64,000 bases of DNA from Stenotrophomonas rhizophila (GCF_000661955.1 NZ_CP007597.1:3438031-3502030); one strand, 5' to 3'; numbered from the stretch's first letter, positions 26,284-35,162 are shown. Numbers and translations are program-made. Notes: a model not told the origin generated them from the letters alone.

Positions 26284-27105
26284 ATGAGCGCCATCACACT
26301 TACCTTCATCGGCGGCGGCAACATGGCCCGCAGCCTGATCGCCGGGCTGGTCCGCCAGGGCGTTGCGCCCGCGCATATCCACGTGGCCGAGCCGGTCACC
26401 GCGCTGCGCGAACAGCTGACCGCCGACTTCGGCGTGAAGACCTACGCCAGCGCCACCGAAGCGGCCGCCCAGGGCGAGGTGTGGGTGCTGGCGGTGAAAC
26501 CGCAGGTGCTGCGCGATGTATGCGCGTCGCTCGTGCCGCTGGCCGCTGCCAGGCAGCCGCTGGTGGTGTCCATCGCCGCCGGCATCACCAGCGCGCAGCT
26601 GGAACGCTGGCTGGGCGGCAGCGCGGCGGTGGTGCGGGCGATGCCCAACACCCCTGCCCTGCTCGGCGCGGGGGTGACCGGGCTGTATGCCACCGCCACG
26701 GTGAGCGATGCCCAGCGGACCCAGGCCGATACCGTGCTGGCCAGCGCCGGGCGCACCGTGTGGATCGACGACGAAGCCCGCATGGATGCGGTGACCGCGG
26801 TGTCCGGCAGTGGCCCGGCGTATGTATTCCTGCTGGCCGAAGCGATGGAAGCCGCCGCGGTGGCCCAGGGCCTGCCGGCCGAGGCGGCACGCACGCTGGT
26901 GGTGCAGACCCTGCTGGGCGCCAGCCGCATGCTCGACGAATCCGGCGACGCCCCGGCCGAACTGCGCCGCCGGGTGACCTCGCCCAACGGCACCACCCAG
27001 GCGGCGATTGAATCCTTCCAGGCCGACGGTTTCGAGGCCATCGTCGCGCGCGCGATCGACGCAGCGACCCGGCGCGGCCAGGCGCTGTCGGCCGCGAACG
27101 ACTGA
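26284..27105 (+). CDS. proC: Pyrroline-5-carboxylate reductase
   Basis: Last step of proline synthesis, NAD(P)H-dependent. 273 residues. Seen: dinucleotide-binding IGGGNMARSLIAGL, VLAVKPQVL, MPNTPALLGAG and the signature SGSGPAYVFLLAEAM. It follows yggS by 31 bases and is likely co-transcribed. Confidence 0.96.
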   Translation: MSAITLTFIGGGNMARSLIAGLVRQGVAPAHIHVAEPVTALREQLTADFGVKTYASATEAAAQGEVWVLAVKPQVLRDVCASLVPLAAARQPLVVSIAAGITSAQLERWLGGSAAVVRAMPNTPALLGAGVTGLYATATVSDAQRTQADTVLASAGRTVWIDDEARMDAVTAVSGSGPAYVFLLAEAMEAAAVAQGLPAEAARTLVVQTLLGASRMLDESGDAPAELRRRVTSPNGTTQAAIESFQADGFEAIVARAIDAATRRGQALSAAND

Positions 27106-27148
27106 GACACCGACGGCCGACTGATCACGATACCTCCTCTCCGGGACG

Positions 27149-27386
27149 GTAGAGCCACCCCATGGGTGGCTGACGGAAACCCCGATCGCAAGGTAGAGCC
27201 ACCCCACGGGTGGCTGACGGAAACCCCGATCGCAAGGTAGAGCCACCCCATGGGTGGCTGAAGAAAACCCCGATCGCAAGGTAGAGCCACCCCATGGGTG
27301 GCTGACGGAAACCGTGATCGCACGACAGCCACCCATGGGGTGGCTCTACCGGTCCAGCTCGACAGCCACCCCGTGGGTGGCTCTAC
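27149..27386. repeat. Third REP family: 44-base periodic array
   Basis: Four direct units with GTAG heads at 27149, 27193, 27237 and 27281 (exact 44-base period) and stem AGCCACCC-CATG-GGTGGCT (one copy has CACG), then two inverted units ending in CTAC at 27349 and 27386. The last CTAC contains, on the minus strand, the TAG stop of the LysR gene. Fills the 277 bases between proC and the LysR gene. Confidence 0.9.
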
Positions 27387-28264
27387 CGGGTCATCCGGTC
27401 CAGCAGAAAATCCACGAAGCTGGACAACTTCGGCCGCGGGCGGCGATCCGGCAGGTACACCAGGTGCAGCGGACGCGGTTCGGGCAGGTAGTCGGCCAGC
27501 ACCGGCTGCAGCCGTCCGCTGGCGATGTCGTCGGCCAGCAGCACCGCCGGCTGCAGGATCAGCCCGGCCCCGGCCAAGGCGGCACGGCGCAGGCCATCAC
27601 CGTCGTTGCACAGCAGCCGCGAATGCTCCGACCAGTCCTGCTCGGGATGCCCGCGCAGGCGCCAGCCATGCCCCCCGCGCCAGGCCACGTGGGTCAGGCA
27701 GTCGTGATCGCGCAGCTCGCCAGGGTGCTGCGGAATGCCCTTGCGTTGCAGGTAGGCCGGCGCGGCGCAGATCTGCATCGCGTACGGCGGCAACGGCCGC
27801 GCCACCCATTCGGCCGAGCCGATCCGCCCCATCCGTACCACCGCGTCGAACTGCTCCTCGATCAGGTCCACCCGGCGGTTGCTCAGGTCCAGCTCCACCG
27901 TTACCTGCGGGTAGGCGGCCAGGTACTGCGCCACCAGCGGGGCCAGCACGCAGCTGCCCCAGGTGACCGGCGCGCTGATCCGCAGCAACCCCTGGGGCTG
28001 GGCCTGCAGGCCGGCCACGCTGGCGTTTGCCTGCTGCACCTGTTCCAGCACACTGCGGCAGCCGGCCAGGTAGTTGCGCCCGGCATCGGTGAGGCTTTGC
28101 CGGCGCGTGTTCCGCTGCAGCAGGCGCACGCCCAGGTGCGTTTCCAGCTGCTGGATGTACTTGCCCACCATCACCGACGACACCGCCATGTGCTCGGCGG
28201 CGGCATTGAAGCTGCCGTGTTCGACCACGGCCACGAAGGCCTGCATGCAGCGCAAGGTATCCAT
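27383..28264 (-). CDS. LysR-family transcriptional regulator
   Basis: 293 residues from the ATG at 28264. Seen: winged helix-turn-helix (MQAFVAVVEHGSFNAAAEHMAVSS, 7-30), then a LysR substrate-binding domain. Divergent from an SDR gene with 97 bases between starts, so it probably controls that gene and itself. Its TAG stop comes from a REP head at the array edge. Confidence 0.92.
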   Translation of the reverse strand: MDTLRCMQAFVAVVEHGSFNAAAEHMAVSSVMVGKYIQQLETHLGVRLLQRNTRRQSLTDAGRNYLAGCRSVLEQVQQANASVAGLQAQPQGLLRISAPVTWGSCVLAPLVAQYLAAYPQVTVELDLSNRRVDLIEEQFDAVVRMGRIGSAEWVARPLPPYAMQICAAPAYLQRKGIPQHPGELRDHDCLTHVAWRGGHGWRLRGHPEQDWSEHSRLLCNDGDGLRRAALAGAGLILQPAVLLADDIASGRLQPVLADYLPEPRPLHLVYLPDRRPRPKLSSFVDFLLDRMTR

Positions 28265-28277
28265 TGATAACCACTGG

Positions 28278-28292
28278 TTTGCAATCTGCAAA
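28278..28292. promoter_or_regulatory. Candidate LysR operator in the LysR/SDR gap
   Basis: TTTGCA-ATC-TGCAAA, a perfect 6-base dyad matching the LysR T-N11-A layout, located 14 bases before the LysR ATG in the divergent intergenic region. The site overlaps the expected LysR promoter region, consistent with autoregulation. Confidence 0.55.
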
Positions 28293-28361
28293 GCATACGC
28301 CGGTTACCGAACTGCCGCCGCGGGCGCAGACTGGCTGCACGTCCTTTCTGGAGCCTCCCGC

Positions 28362-28964
28362 ATGAAGATTCTTCTCGTCGGTGCCAGCGGCACCCTTGGC
28401 CAGGCCGTCGCCGCGACCCTGGGCACCCATCACCAGCTGATCCGCGCCGGCCGCCATGGCGGTGACGTGCAGGTGGACCTCACCGACGATGCCAGCGTGC
28501 AGGCCCTGTTCGCCCAGGTCGGCACGGTGGACGCGGTGGTGGCCACCACCGGCAAGCTGCATTTCGGCCCGCTGGGATCCATGACGCCGGCGCAGTTCAA
28601 CGTGGGTTTGCAGGACAAGCTGCTGGGCCAGGTACGGCTGGCGCTGGCGGCCCAGCACCACCTCACGGCGGGCGGCTCGATCACCCTCACCAGCGGCATC
28701 GTCAGCACCCAGCCGATCCGCGACGGTGCCAATGCCACCGCGGTGAACGCCGCGCTGGAGGGCTTCGCGCGTGGCGCCGCCTGCGAACTGCTGCCGCGCG
28801 GGCTGCGCATCAACGTGGTCAGCCCGAACGTGCTGGTCGAATCCCTGGCCGACTACGGCGCCTACTTCCCCGGCTTTGAAGCGGTCACCGCCCAGCGCGC
28901 GTCGCTGGCCTACCAGCGCAGCGTGGAAGGCGTGCAGAGCGGGCAGGTGTTCAACGTATGGTGA
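28362..28964 (+). CDS. Short-chain dehydrogenase, compact type
   Basis: 200 residues. Seen: nucleotide-binding GASGTLGQAVA at the N-terminus and the SDR-like NVVSPNVL. The classical YxxxK is missing; the helix carries NATAVNAALEGF instead, as in the atypical short SDRs of the YP_/DUF-type. Probably a cytosolic NAD(P)-dependent reductase. The divergent LysR gene is the likely regulator. Confidence 0.82.
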   Translation: MKILLVGASGTLGQAVAATLGTHHQLIRAGRHGGDVQVDLTDDASVQALFAQVGTVDAVVATTGKLHFGPLGSMTPAQFNVGLQDKLLGQVRLALAAQHHLTAGGSITLTSGIVSTQPIRDGANATAVNAALEGFARGAACELLPRGLRINVVSPNVLVESLADYGAYFPGFEAVTAQRASLAYQRSVEGVQSGQVFNVW

Positions 28965-28988
28965 GGTGTGGCCGTGGGCGGATGAAGC

Positions 28989-29142
28989 GTATCGACCAAC
29001 GGTCGATACCTACCGGCGTCAACGACCGAACGAAACGGTAGCTACCGACCGTTGGTCGGTAGAACGGTAGTGCCGGCCGCTGGCCGGCTCCCCGCGGTGC
29101 CAGCCGGTTGGCGTATCGACCAACGGTAGATACGCCAACCGG
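28989..29142. repeat. Mixed cluster of REP-like palindromes
   Basis: ATCGACC-AA-CGGTCGAT with CTAC end (28989-29013), GTAG head with ACCGACC-GTT-GGTCGGT stem (29038-29062), a main-family GTAG-TGCCGGCC unit (29067-29090), and a 14-base-arm dyad CCGGTTGGCGTATC/GATACGCCAACCGG (29104-29142). Three REP subtypes therefore sit side by side in one intergenic region. Confidence 0.8.
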
Positions 29143-29195
29143 TTCGTGGTGACGTCACCCGACCACCAGACACCCCGCACGCCCTGTAAGCCCCC

Positions 29196-29630
29196 TCACC
29201 CCCACCGCTGCGGTCCATCGCCCTGGTCGCCCAGCGCATCGCCCGGGTTGGCCAGCCTGCAGCGCTTCAACGACAGGCAGCCGCAGCCGATGCAGTCGGT
29301 CAGCTGGTTGCGCAGCAACAACAACTGCTCGATGCGCTGGTCCAGCTCGCTGCGCCACAACGCCGACATCCGCGCCCACTCGGCCTTGGTCGGCGTCTTG
29401 TTCTCCGGCAACGCCGCAAAGGCGGTCGCCACCGCTTCCAGCGGCATGCCCACGCGCTGGGCCACGCGGATCACCGCGAGCCGGCGCAGCACATCGCGCG
29501 CGAACCGGCGCTGGTTGCCGGCGGTGCGCAGACTGCGGATCAGCCCCTTGCGTTCATAGAAGTGCAGCGCCGACACCGCCACCCCGCTGCGTTTGGCCAC
29601 TTCACCCACACTCAGTTCCTGCGCGATCAC
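29196..29630 (-). CDS. soxR: Redox-sensitive transcriptional activator SoxR
   Basis: MerR-family [2Fe-2S] sensor of redox-cycling compounds. 144 residues from a GTG start. Seen: helix-turn-helix ([21 protein letters not shown]), a dimerisation helix, and the cluster ligands C113, C116, C118 and C124 in [12 protein letters not shown]. The ribosome binding site GAGG sits inside the SoxR box, so operator occupancy could affect soxR itself. Divergent from an MFS gene, the usual arrangement of SoxR in bacteria that lack soxS. Confidence 0.96.
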   Translation of the reverse strand: MIAQELSVGEVAKRSGVAVSALHFYERKGLIRSLRTAGNQRRFARDVLRRLAVIRVAQRVGMPLEAVATAFAALPENKTPTKAEWARMSALWRSELDQRIEQLLLLRNQLTDCIGCGCLSLKRCRLANPGDALGDQGDGPQRWG

Positions 29631-29633
29631 TGC

Positions 29634-29664
29634 TTGACCTCAACCATGGTTCAGGTGGCATCCT
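29634..29664 (+). promoter_or_regulatory. SoxR-controlled promoter of the MFS gene
   Basis: -35 TTGACC (29634-29639), a 19-base spacer (29640-29658) and -10 CATCCT (29659-29664). The over-long spacer is the hallmark of MerR-type activated promoters. The near-perfect dyad CCTCAACCATGGTTCAGG (29638-29655) matches the SoxR box layout, one base-pair mismatch per arm. Directed toward the MFS start at 29723. Confidence 0.8.
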
Positions 29665-29722
29665 GCGTGACGCGGGGATGCGCTGCAAGCACACCCTGCC
29701 CGTCCGCTGCCTGGTATCCCGC

Positions 29723-31093
29723 ATGTCTTCCGATGTAACCGCCGCCGCCGCGGCCCCTGCCGACGTGCCAACGCCGTCGATCCTGTCGCCCCGCTACCGC
29801 GCCACCACCATCGGCATGGTCGCGCTGGTCTCGTTGTATGGCTTCGAAGCGCTGGCCGTGGCCGCCGCCATGCCCACGGTGGCCCACGAACTGGACGGCC
29901 TGCGCCTGTACGCGCTGGCCTTCGGCGGGACCCTGGCCACCAGCGTGATCGGCATGACCCTGGCGGGGCGCTGGAGCGATCGGCTGGGGCCGGCGCGGCC
30001 GCTGTGGCTGGGCCTGGGCTGCTTCATCGCCGGGCTGCTGCTGGCCGGGTTCGCCCACACCATGCCGCAGCTGGTGCTGGGCCGGCTGCTGCAGGGGCTG
30101 GGGGCCGGTGCGGTCTCGGTGTCGCTGTATGTGATGGTCGGGCGCACCTTTCCCGAGTCGATGCGGCCGCGGGTTTTTGCCGCGTTCTCGGCCGGCTGGG
30201 TGGTGCCGTCGCTGATCGGGCCTGGCATCAGCGGGCTGATCGTGCAGCACCTGGGCTGGCGCTGGGTGTTCCTGATCGTGCCCCTGCTGGCGGTGCCGGC
30301 CGCCCTGCTGATGCGCCCCGCCCTGCGCGACGTGGGCGCGCCGCCGCCGTCGGCACGCAACGATGACCGCGTCATCCGCTGGGCGATCGGGGCCGCCGCC
30401 GGGGCCTTGCTGCTGTACATCGGCGGCCAGCAACAGGGCTGGACCGCGTTGGCGATGCTGGCACCGGCACTGGCGCTGTTGGCGCTGTGCAGCTGGAAGC
30501 TGCTGCCCACCGGCACGCTGCGGTTGCGCCGGGGGCTGCCCAGCGTGATTGCGCTGCGTGGCATCGCTGCGTCGGCCTTCTTCGGCTGCGAAGCCTTCCT
30601 GCCGCTGCTGCTGCAGCGCGAACGCGGGCTGAGCCCGCTGCTGGCCGGGGTGGCGCTGAGCCTGGGCGCGCTGGGCTGGTTCAGCGGCTCGTGGCTGCAG
30701 GGCCACCAGCAGCGCGGCTGGACGCGCCAGCAGTTGCTGGTCATCGGCGCGCTGTTGATGTGCGTGGGCATCGTGGCCACGTCGCTGGCGATCCAACCGG
30801 CCACGCCGTTGTGGTTCGCGCTGGCCGGCTGGACCCTCACCGGCTTTGGCATGGGCCTGATCTACCCGGCGCTGTCGGTGCTGACCCTGTCGCTGTCGCC
30901 GCCCGCGCAGCAGGGTGCCAACACCTCGGCGCTGCAGCTGAGCGAAGCGCTGGGCGTGGCCACCACGCTGGCGATCTCCGGTTCGTTGTTCGCGCTGTTT
31001 CTGCAGGGCAACGTGATGCTGGGCTACCTGCTCACCTACGCCATCATGCTGGTGCTGGCCGTGGCCAGCGTGGTCGTCGCCCGGCGGATCTGA
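29723..31093 (+). CDS. MFS multidrug-type transporter under SoxR control
   Basis: 456 residues from the ATG at 29723, 12-14 hydrophobic segments. Seen: MFS motif A-like GRWSDRLGPARPLWLG between segments 2 and 3 and GRLLQGLGAGAVSVSLY. Opens with a low-complexity Ala/Pro leader. By analogy with SoxR-regulated efflux pumps in Pseudomonas and Xanthomonas, export of redox-active toxic compounds is the likely role (inference). The upstream frame to 29678 has no better start signal. Confidence 0.88.
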   Translation: MSSDVTAAAAAPADVPTPSILSPRYRATTIGMVALVSLYGFEALAVAAAMPTVAHELDGLRLYALAFGGTLATSVIGMTLAGRWSDRLGPARPLWLGLGCFIAGLLLAGFAHTMPQLVLGRLLQGLGAGAVSVSLYVMVGRTFPESMRPRVFAAFSAGWVVPSLIGPGISGLIVQHLGWRWVFLIVPLLAVPAALLMRPALRDVGAPPPSARNDDRVIRWAIGAAAGALLLYIGGQQQGWTALAMLAPALALLALCSWKLLPTGTLRLRRGLPSVIALRGIAASAFFGCEAFLPLLLQRERGLSPLLAGVALSLGALGWFSGSWLQGHQQRGWTRQQLLVIGALLMCVGIVATSLAIQPATPLWFALAGWTLTGFGMGLIYPALSVLTLSLSPPAQQGANTSALQLSEALGVATTLAISGSLFALFLQGNVMLGYLLTYAIMLVLAVASVVVARRI

Positions 31094-31109
31094 ACACCGC
31101 ACGCGCGTC

Positions 31110-31260
31110 CAGCCGGGCTCTGCCCGGCTGTCTTTTCCCTGATCGTAGCGCCGGGCTCTGCCCGGCTGCATTTCACCGCGAAGGGCAGCGGGGCAGAGCC
31201 CCGCTCTACCCGGCTGTCTTTTCCCGCGCGAAGGGCAGCGGGGCAGAGCCCCGCTCTACG
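31110..31260. repeat. Fourth REP family with CCGGGC stems
   Basis: CAGCCGGGCTCTGCCCGGCTG at 31110, a GTAG-headed CGCCGGGCTCTGCCCGGC unit at 31145, and two near-identical direct units (about 50-base period) with stem GCGGGGCAGAGCCCCGC ending in CTAC at 31209 and 31259. Occupies most of the 285 bases between the MFS and hydrolase stops. Confidence 0.82.
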
Positions 31261-31378
31261 GGCGGGTGCATGGCGCCGGGCGGGTGCACTACGCCGATCA
31301 GGCCGGTTCACCGGTGGAAGCACATCCACGCCCGCGCCCGCTTTCCGCCGCGCGCGTTTCAGCCGGCCGGTCCCCGCT

Positions 31379-33328
31379 TCACGGGTGCGTGTCGCCCACT
31401 TCCTTCAGGTCTTCGCGCAGGATGCGGCGGATTTCCAGCACGGCCTGCGGGGTTTCCTGCACGCTGTGCCCGGAGATGATCACCTTCTCTGACACCGCCC
31501 CGTCCAGGTGCGCGCTCCAGTACGGCACCAGGCCATCGTCGGACTGCTGCAGCGGCACGTCGGGTTTGCGCTGGGCGATGATCGAGTGGTACTTCAGCCC
31601 CGGCATGATCGGCAACGCGCCGGCCGCCTTCACGAACGGGTCGCTGGCCTTGAGGTTGTCGATGCTGTTGGGAATCTGCAGCTTGGTCGGCTGCGCCGAT
31701 TGGCTTTCCGACTGCTGCAGGGCCTGGAACACGTCATCGAACTTGCCCAGGATGGTGATCGGCAGGCGCACCAGGCGCCCGATCAGGCGTCCCACGCGGT
31801 TGCCGGCGATGTCGGTGCCTTTGTGCGGGGCGGCGATGAAGATCGCGCGTTCCACGTTCGCCTCGGCGTTGAAATGCAGCAGCGGTCCCAGCTTGGCCTG
31901 CACCCGCTTCAGGCGCTCGCCCTTGAGGTCGTAGTTGGCCAGCAGGTCGTTCCACAGCACGTCACCGGAGGACGTCACCAGCAGTCGGGCCAGCACGCCG
32001 CCCATGCTGTGGCCGATGAACACCATGTCCTTGGACGCCGGGCTGCTGCCGGTCGGGTCGAAGTGCTTGAGCGTGTTGTCGAACGCCGCGTCGATCTCGA
32101 ACCGGTTCAACGCAATCGGCGCGTTGGTCGGGTAATACACCTGCCACACCTGGAAGTGCTTGCGCAGCTCGGGGTCGCCCATGATCTCGTTGGCCACGTT
32201 CACCCACGCCTCCGGGCTGCTGCCCAGGCCGTGCAGCATGAAGATGATGCGGCGGTTCGGGTCCCACGGCTGCATCAGGTACATGTGCGGTTCGCCAATG
32301 CCCTCGCTCAGCCCGAACAGCGTGCGCAGCGACTGCGTGGCAAACCCCGACTGCGCCAGCCACATGCCGTAGGCGGCAGTGAAGTTGCCGGCCAGCGGCA
32401 CCTTCTCGCCGTGCAGGTCCACGCTTTCGGTGGACTCGGGCGAATACACATCGAACAGCACCTGGGTGGTGTCGAGCACCTGCTGCAGGCTGTCGCCCTT
32501 GAAGCGCAGCAGCGCGGTGGCGTTGATCGCCGACATCTCGCTGTACTGCGGAATCTCCGCCTTGGTGCCGTCGGCGGCGGCAATCAGCTTGGGCGGGTCC
32601 ATCACCACCACCAGCTCGGCACCGAAGCCATCGCGCCGGTAGGTGCTGCGCAGGCCGGCGAAGCTCACCGACGAGGCCGACACCATGCGGGTGGGAATGC
32701 TGGGCATGCGCAGTTCGTCGAAGTCCGACGTCAGCGTCCAGCGCTCGCCCGCCACCGGGGCGTTGTAGTCCTCGCCCTCCAGCGCACTCTCGCGGGCGCG
32801 TTTGAACACCACCGCCGCAGTCTGCTCGGCGGCGTAGTTGTAGTAGTCGCGCACCTGGGTCTGGCGGTCTTCGAAGGCACGGTCCGACGGCGTGCGCCCG
32901 CTGAAGAACAGGTAGGCATAGGCGTAACGCGCCGCTTCCAGCCATGCATCCAGCGCCGCATCGCTCATCGGATGCTTGTCGCGATCCTTCGGCTTGGGGC
33001 TCAGCCCCAGCGCGGTTTTCACCCACAGCTCCGACAGCGCCGACAGACGCTGTTCTTCCGGCAGTACCGCGGTGTCTACCAGGGTCTTCTGGCAGGTGAC
33101 CACGTCCTTGGCGCACAGGTCCTCGTCCAGCCCGACCACGCTCAGGGTTTCCTGCGACGCCGCGCTGAGCTTGCCCGAGGTGAGCACGTCGCCGCGCTTG
33201 TTGGCCAGATAGTCGGTGGGCGCGACCTGCTTCATGGTGACCATGGCGCAGCCGCTGGACAGCAGCAGCGACAGCACCACCGCCAGCAGCGGCAGCAGGC
33301 GGCGGGGGAACGCGTGGGGCGAGATCAT
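31379..33328 (-). CDS. Lipoprotein alpha/beta hydrolase, lipase-like
   Basis: 649 residues. Seen: signal peptide with lipobox-like LLSSGC (Cys26), a long N-terminal domain of about 330 residues without recognised homology, then an alpha/beta-hydrolase domain with FMLHGLGSSPEAW and nucleophile VFIGHSMGGVLARLL. His near the end in IISGHSVQ. Probably an envelope-bound esterase or lipase; substrate unknown. Overlaps the upstream DUF4105 gene by 4 bases, so the two are a translationally coupled pair. Confidence 0.85.
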   Translation of the reverse strand: MISPHAFPRRLLPLLAVVLSLLLSSGCAMVTMKQVAPTDYLANKRGDVLTSGKLSAASQETLSVVGLDEDLCAKDVVTCQKTLVDTAVLPEEQRLSALSELWVKTALGLSPKPKDRDKHPMSDAALDAWLEAARYAYAYLFFSGRTPSDRAFEDRQTQVRDYYNYAAEQTAAVVFKRARESALEGEDYNAPVAGERWTLTSDFDELRMPSIPTRMVSASSVSFAGLRSTYRRDGFGAELVVVMDPPKLIAAADGTKAEIPQYSEMSAINATALLRFKGDSLQQVLDTTQVLFDVYSPESTESVDLHGEKVPLAGNFTAAYGMWLAQSGFATQSLRTLFGLSEGIGEPHMYLMQPWDPNRRIIFMLHGLGSSPEAWVNVANEIMGDPELRKHFQVWQVYYPTNAPIALNRFEIDAAFDNTLKHFDPTGSSPASKDMVFIGHSMGGVLARLLVTSSGDVLWNDLLANYDLKGERLKRVQAKLGPLLHFNAEANVERAIFIAAPHKGTDIAGNRVGRLIGRLVRLPITILGKFDDVFQALQQSESQSAQPTKLQIPNSIDNLKASDPFVKAAGALPIMPGLKYHSIIAQRKPDVPLQQSDDGLVPYWSAHLDGAVSEKVIISGHSVQETPQAVLEIRRILREDLKEVGDTHP

Positions 33329-34350
33329 GGTGCGGTTCCTTGGTGCATGCCCGGCACGCCCTGGCGGATCAGCTGCGAGAACGCCGGGTCGTTGCCGGCG
33401 GCGCGGGCGCGGTCGGTGATGCGGCCCCGCGCCTTCAGCGTGGCAAAGTCCACGCCGGGGGTGAGCACGCCCAGGTCGCGTGCGTATTCGGCGAAATAGC
33501 CCGACACCAGCAGCCGGTAGTCCAGCGGCAGGCCGGGGGCGATCTGCTTGGCCAGCTCATAGACGATGGTGGTGCAGTTGCTGGTCAGGGTGTTGTAGAA
33601 CGCCGGGGCCGCGTCCAGCTTGCGCGCCTCGCCCAGGTAGGACACGAACAGGCCCTTGAGCTGCTCACGGGTCATGCCCTGCAGGCGGTACAGGTACACG
33701 TCTTCGCCCCGCACGTTGCTGCGCACGCGGATGATGTCGGTCTCTTCGGCCGCCACCAGGGTCATTTCGAATTTGCGGAAGAACCCGCCCAGCGCCGAGA
33801 ACGACTCGCCGCGCTCCTTGCGGATCTCCAGCGAGAACACCAGTTGGCGACCGTCGGCGAAGCCGAAGGAGATCAGCGTGTGGGCGATCATCGGCCCCAT
33901 CCAGTACGACATCACCAGGTCGGCCGAGCGCAGCTGGTCCAGGTCATAGCTGCGGCGCACCCAGTGCACGTCGTGGTCGTCCTCGCTGCGCCAGGTGAAG
34001 GCGCGTACGTTGTCGAGCACCACGTGGGTGCCGTCAAATTCGACCACCTTCAGCCGTTGCGCCACGTCGTCGGCCCACACCCGGTCCTGGCGCGGGGTAA
34101 GCAGCAGCCACCAGACGCCGCACAGCACCAGCGCGCCCACGTACACCGCACCCGGCCAGCGCCCTGCCCGCGCACGCGCCACGCCCACCGCCGTGGTCAG
34201 CGCAAAGCCCGCCCACGCCGCGATGGCCACCCAGCGCAGCCAGCCCGGTCCGGGCAGCTGGTAGGCCAACAGGCCGGTCACCCACAGCGCTGCGACCAGC
34301 ATCAACAGCGCCAGCCCCCATCGTCCTGCCTTCTTCACGCGTCGGTCCAT
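33325..34350 (-). CDS. DUF4105 membrane protein
   Basis: 341 residues from the ATG at 34350. Three N-terminal hydrophobic segments (about residues 8-85), then a periplasmic domain with SYWMGPMIAHTLISFGF, RKERGESFSALGGFFRKFE and SNCTTIVYELA, the last carrying the conserved Asn-Cys-Thr of the DUF4105 family. This Cys motif resembles papain-like transglutaminase/LapG-type active sites, so protease-like activity is possible (inference). Forms an operon with the downstream lipase-like gene. Confidence 0.82.
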   Translation of the reverse strand: MDRRVKKAGRWGLALLMLVAALWVTGLLAYQLPGPGWLRWVAIAAWAGFALTTAVGVARARAGRWPGAVYVGALVLCGVWWLLLTPRQDRVWADDVAQRLKVVEFDGTHVVLDNVRAFTWRSEDDHDVHWVRRSYDLDQLRSADLVMSYWMGPMIAHTLISFGFADGRQLVFSLEIRKERGESFSALGGFFRKFEMTLVAAEETDIIRVRSNVRGEDVYLYRLQGMTREQLKGLFVSYLGEARKLDAAPAFYNTLTSNCTTIVYELAKQIAPGLPLDYRLLVSGYFAEYARDLGVLTPGVDFATLKARGRITDRARAAGNDPAFSQLIRQGVPGMHQGTAP

Positions 34351-34466
34351 CGTTGGTTCGGGGGCGCTAGTTAGCCACAACCGCGGTGTGGGTTACATGT
34401 CCGCGTGTTCAGCTTGGGCCGGCGGCATACTGGCGGCGTCCCCATTGCGCACAGGAGGCGCTTGCG

Positions 34467-34880
34467 ATGCCCGGTATTCATTCCATCGGCGGGGTGCCGA
34501 TCCAGCGCCACCACCTGGCCCGTTGCCACTGCGGCGCGGTGGTCCTGCGCCTGCACCTGCCCGACGGCGTGCTGTCGCCGCGGCGGTGCGACTGCTCGCT
34601 GTGCCGGCGCAAGGGCGCCATCGTCGGGTCGGTGAAGCTGGCCGACCTGGAGGTCATCGAAGGCAAGCACGCGCTGCGGCTGTACCAGTTCAACACGCAC
34701 GTGGCCAAGCACTGGTTCTGCGGCACCTGCGGCATCTACACCCACCACCAGCGGCGCTCATCGCCGGACGAGTACGGCTACAACCTGGGCTGCCTGGACG
34801 GGATCAATCCGTATGCGCTGGGCGAGGTGCCGGTGAACGACGGGGTCAACCACCCTGCCGACCGGCCGCCGGCTCAGTGA
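34467..34880 (+). CDS. GFA-family zinc protein
   Basis: 137 residues. Seen: the metal-binding Cys pattern of the GFA/CENP-V fold: CHCGAVVLRL, CDCSLCRRKGA and FCGTCGIYTHHQ. Members bind structural zinc and often act on glutathione adducts, but this subgroup is biochemically undefined. RBS AGGAGG lies about 8 bases before the ATG. It converges with a small ORF on the other strand with a 7-base overlap. Confidence 0.9.
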   Translation: MPGIHSIGGVPIQRHHLARCHCGAVVLRLHLPDGVLSPRRCDCSLCRRKGAIVGSVKLADLEVIEGKHALRLYQFNTHVAKHWFCGTCGIYTHHQRRSSPDEYGYNLGCLDGINPYALGEVPVNDGVNHPADRPPAQ

Positions 34881-35050
34881 CTGCGTCGCCGCGCCGGGGT
34901 ACCCACTTTCTGCCAGGGCGCCATGCGGGTGCGGCCCGCGCGTGCAGGCCGCTTCAGCAGCAGCCTGCGCTGGGCGGCATCGGGCAACGGCGGGGGCGTA
35001 GCGGCGTCGGGAGCCGGGCGTGCGGGCCAGAGTCGGTCAAGCAACCACAT
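34874..35050 (-). CDS. Small basic hypothetical protein, 58 residues
   Basis: Begins MWLLDRLWPARPAP and ends with a strongly basic tail (RRRSH). A good ribosome binding site (GGAG, about 8 bases before the ATG) supports it; the longer open frame upstream to 35290 has none. No family recognised. It could be spurious; the converging overlap with the GFA gene is tolerable. Confidence 0.45.
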   Translation of the reverse strand: MWLLDRLWPARPAPDAATPPPLPDAAQRRLLLKRPARAGRTRMAPWQKVGTPARRRSH

Positions 35051-35162
35051 GGCGTTTCTCCGTGGGGGACGGGGACGTGTCACGTTACCGGCGCCCCGGC
35101 ATAGGCCAGGTGAGGCCGGTACGACAGCCATGTGACGGCCGCGCCGGTCACGTCGTCGGCGC

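Noticed and set aside
27149..27386. CRISPR-like array at 44-base spacing
   Set aside because: Same reasoning: palindromic units with GTAG heads, near-identical spacers, inverted copies at the end, no cas genes.
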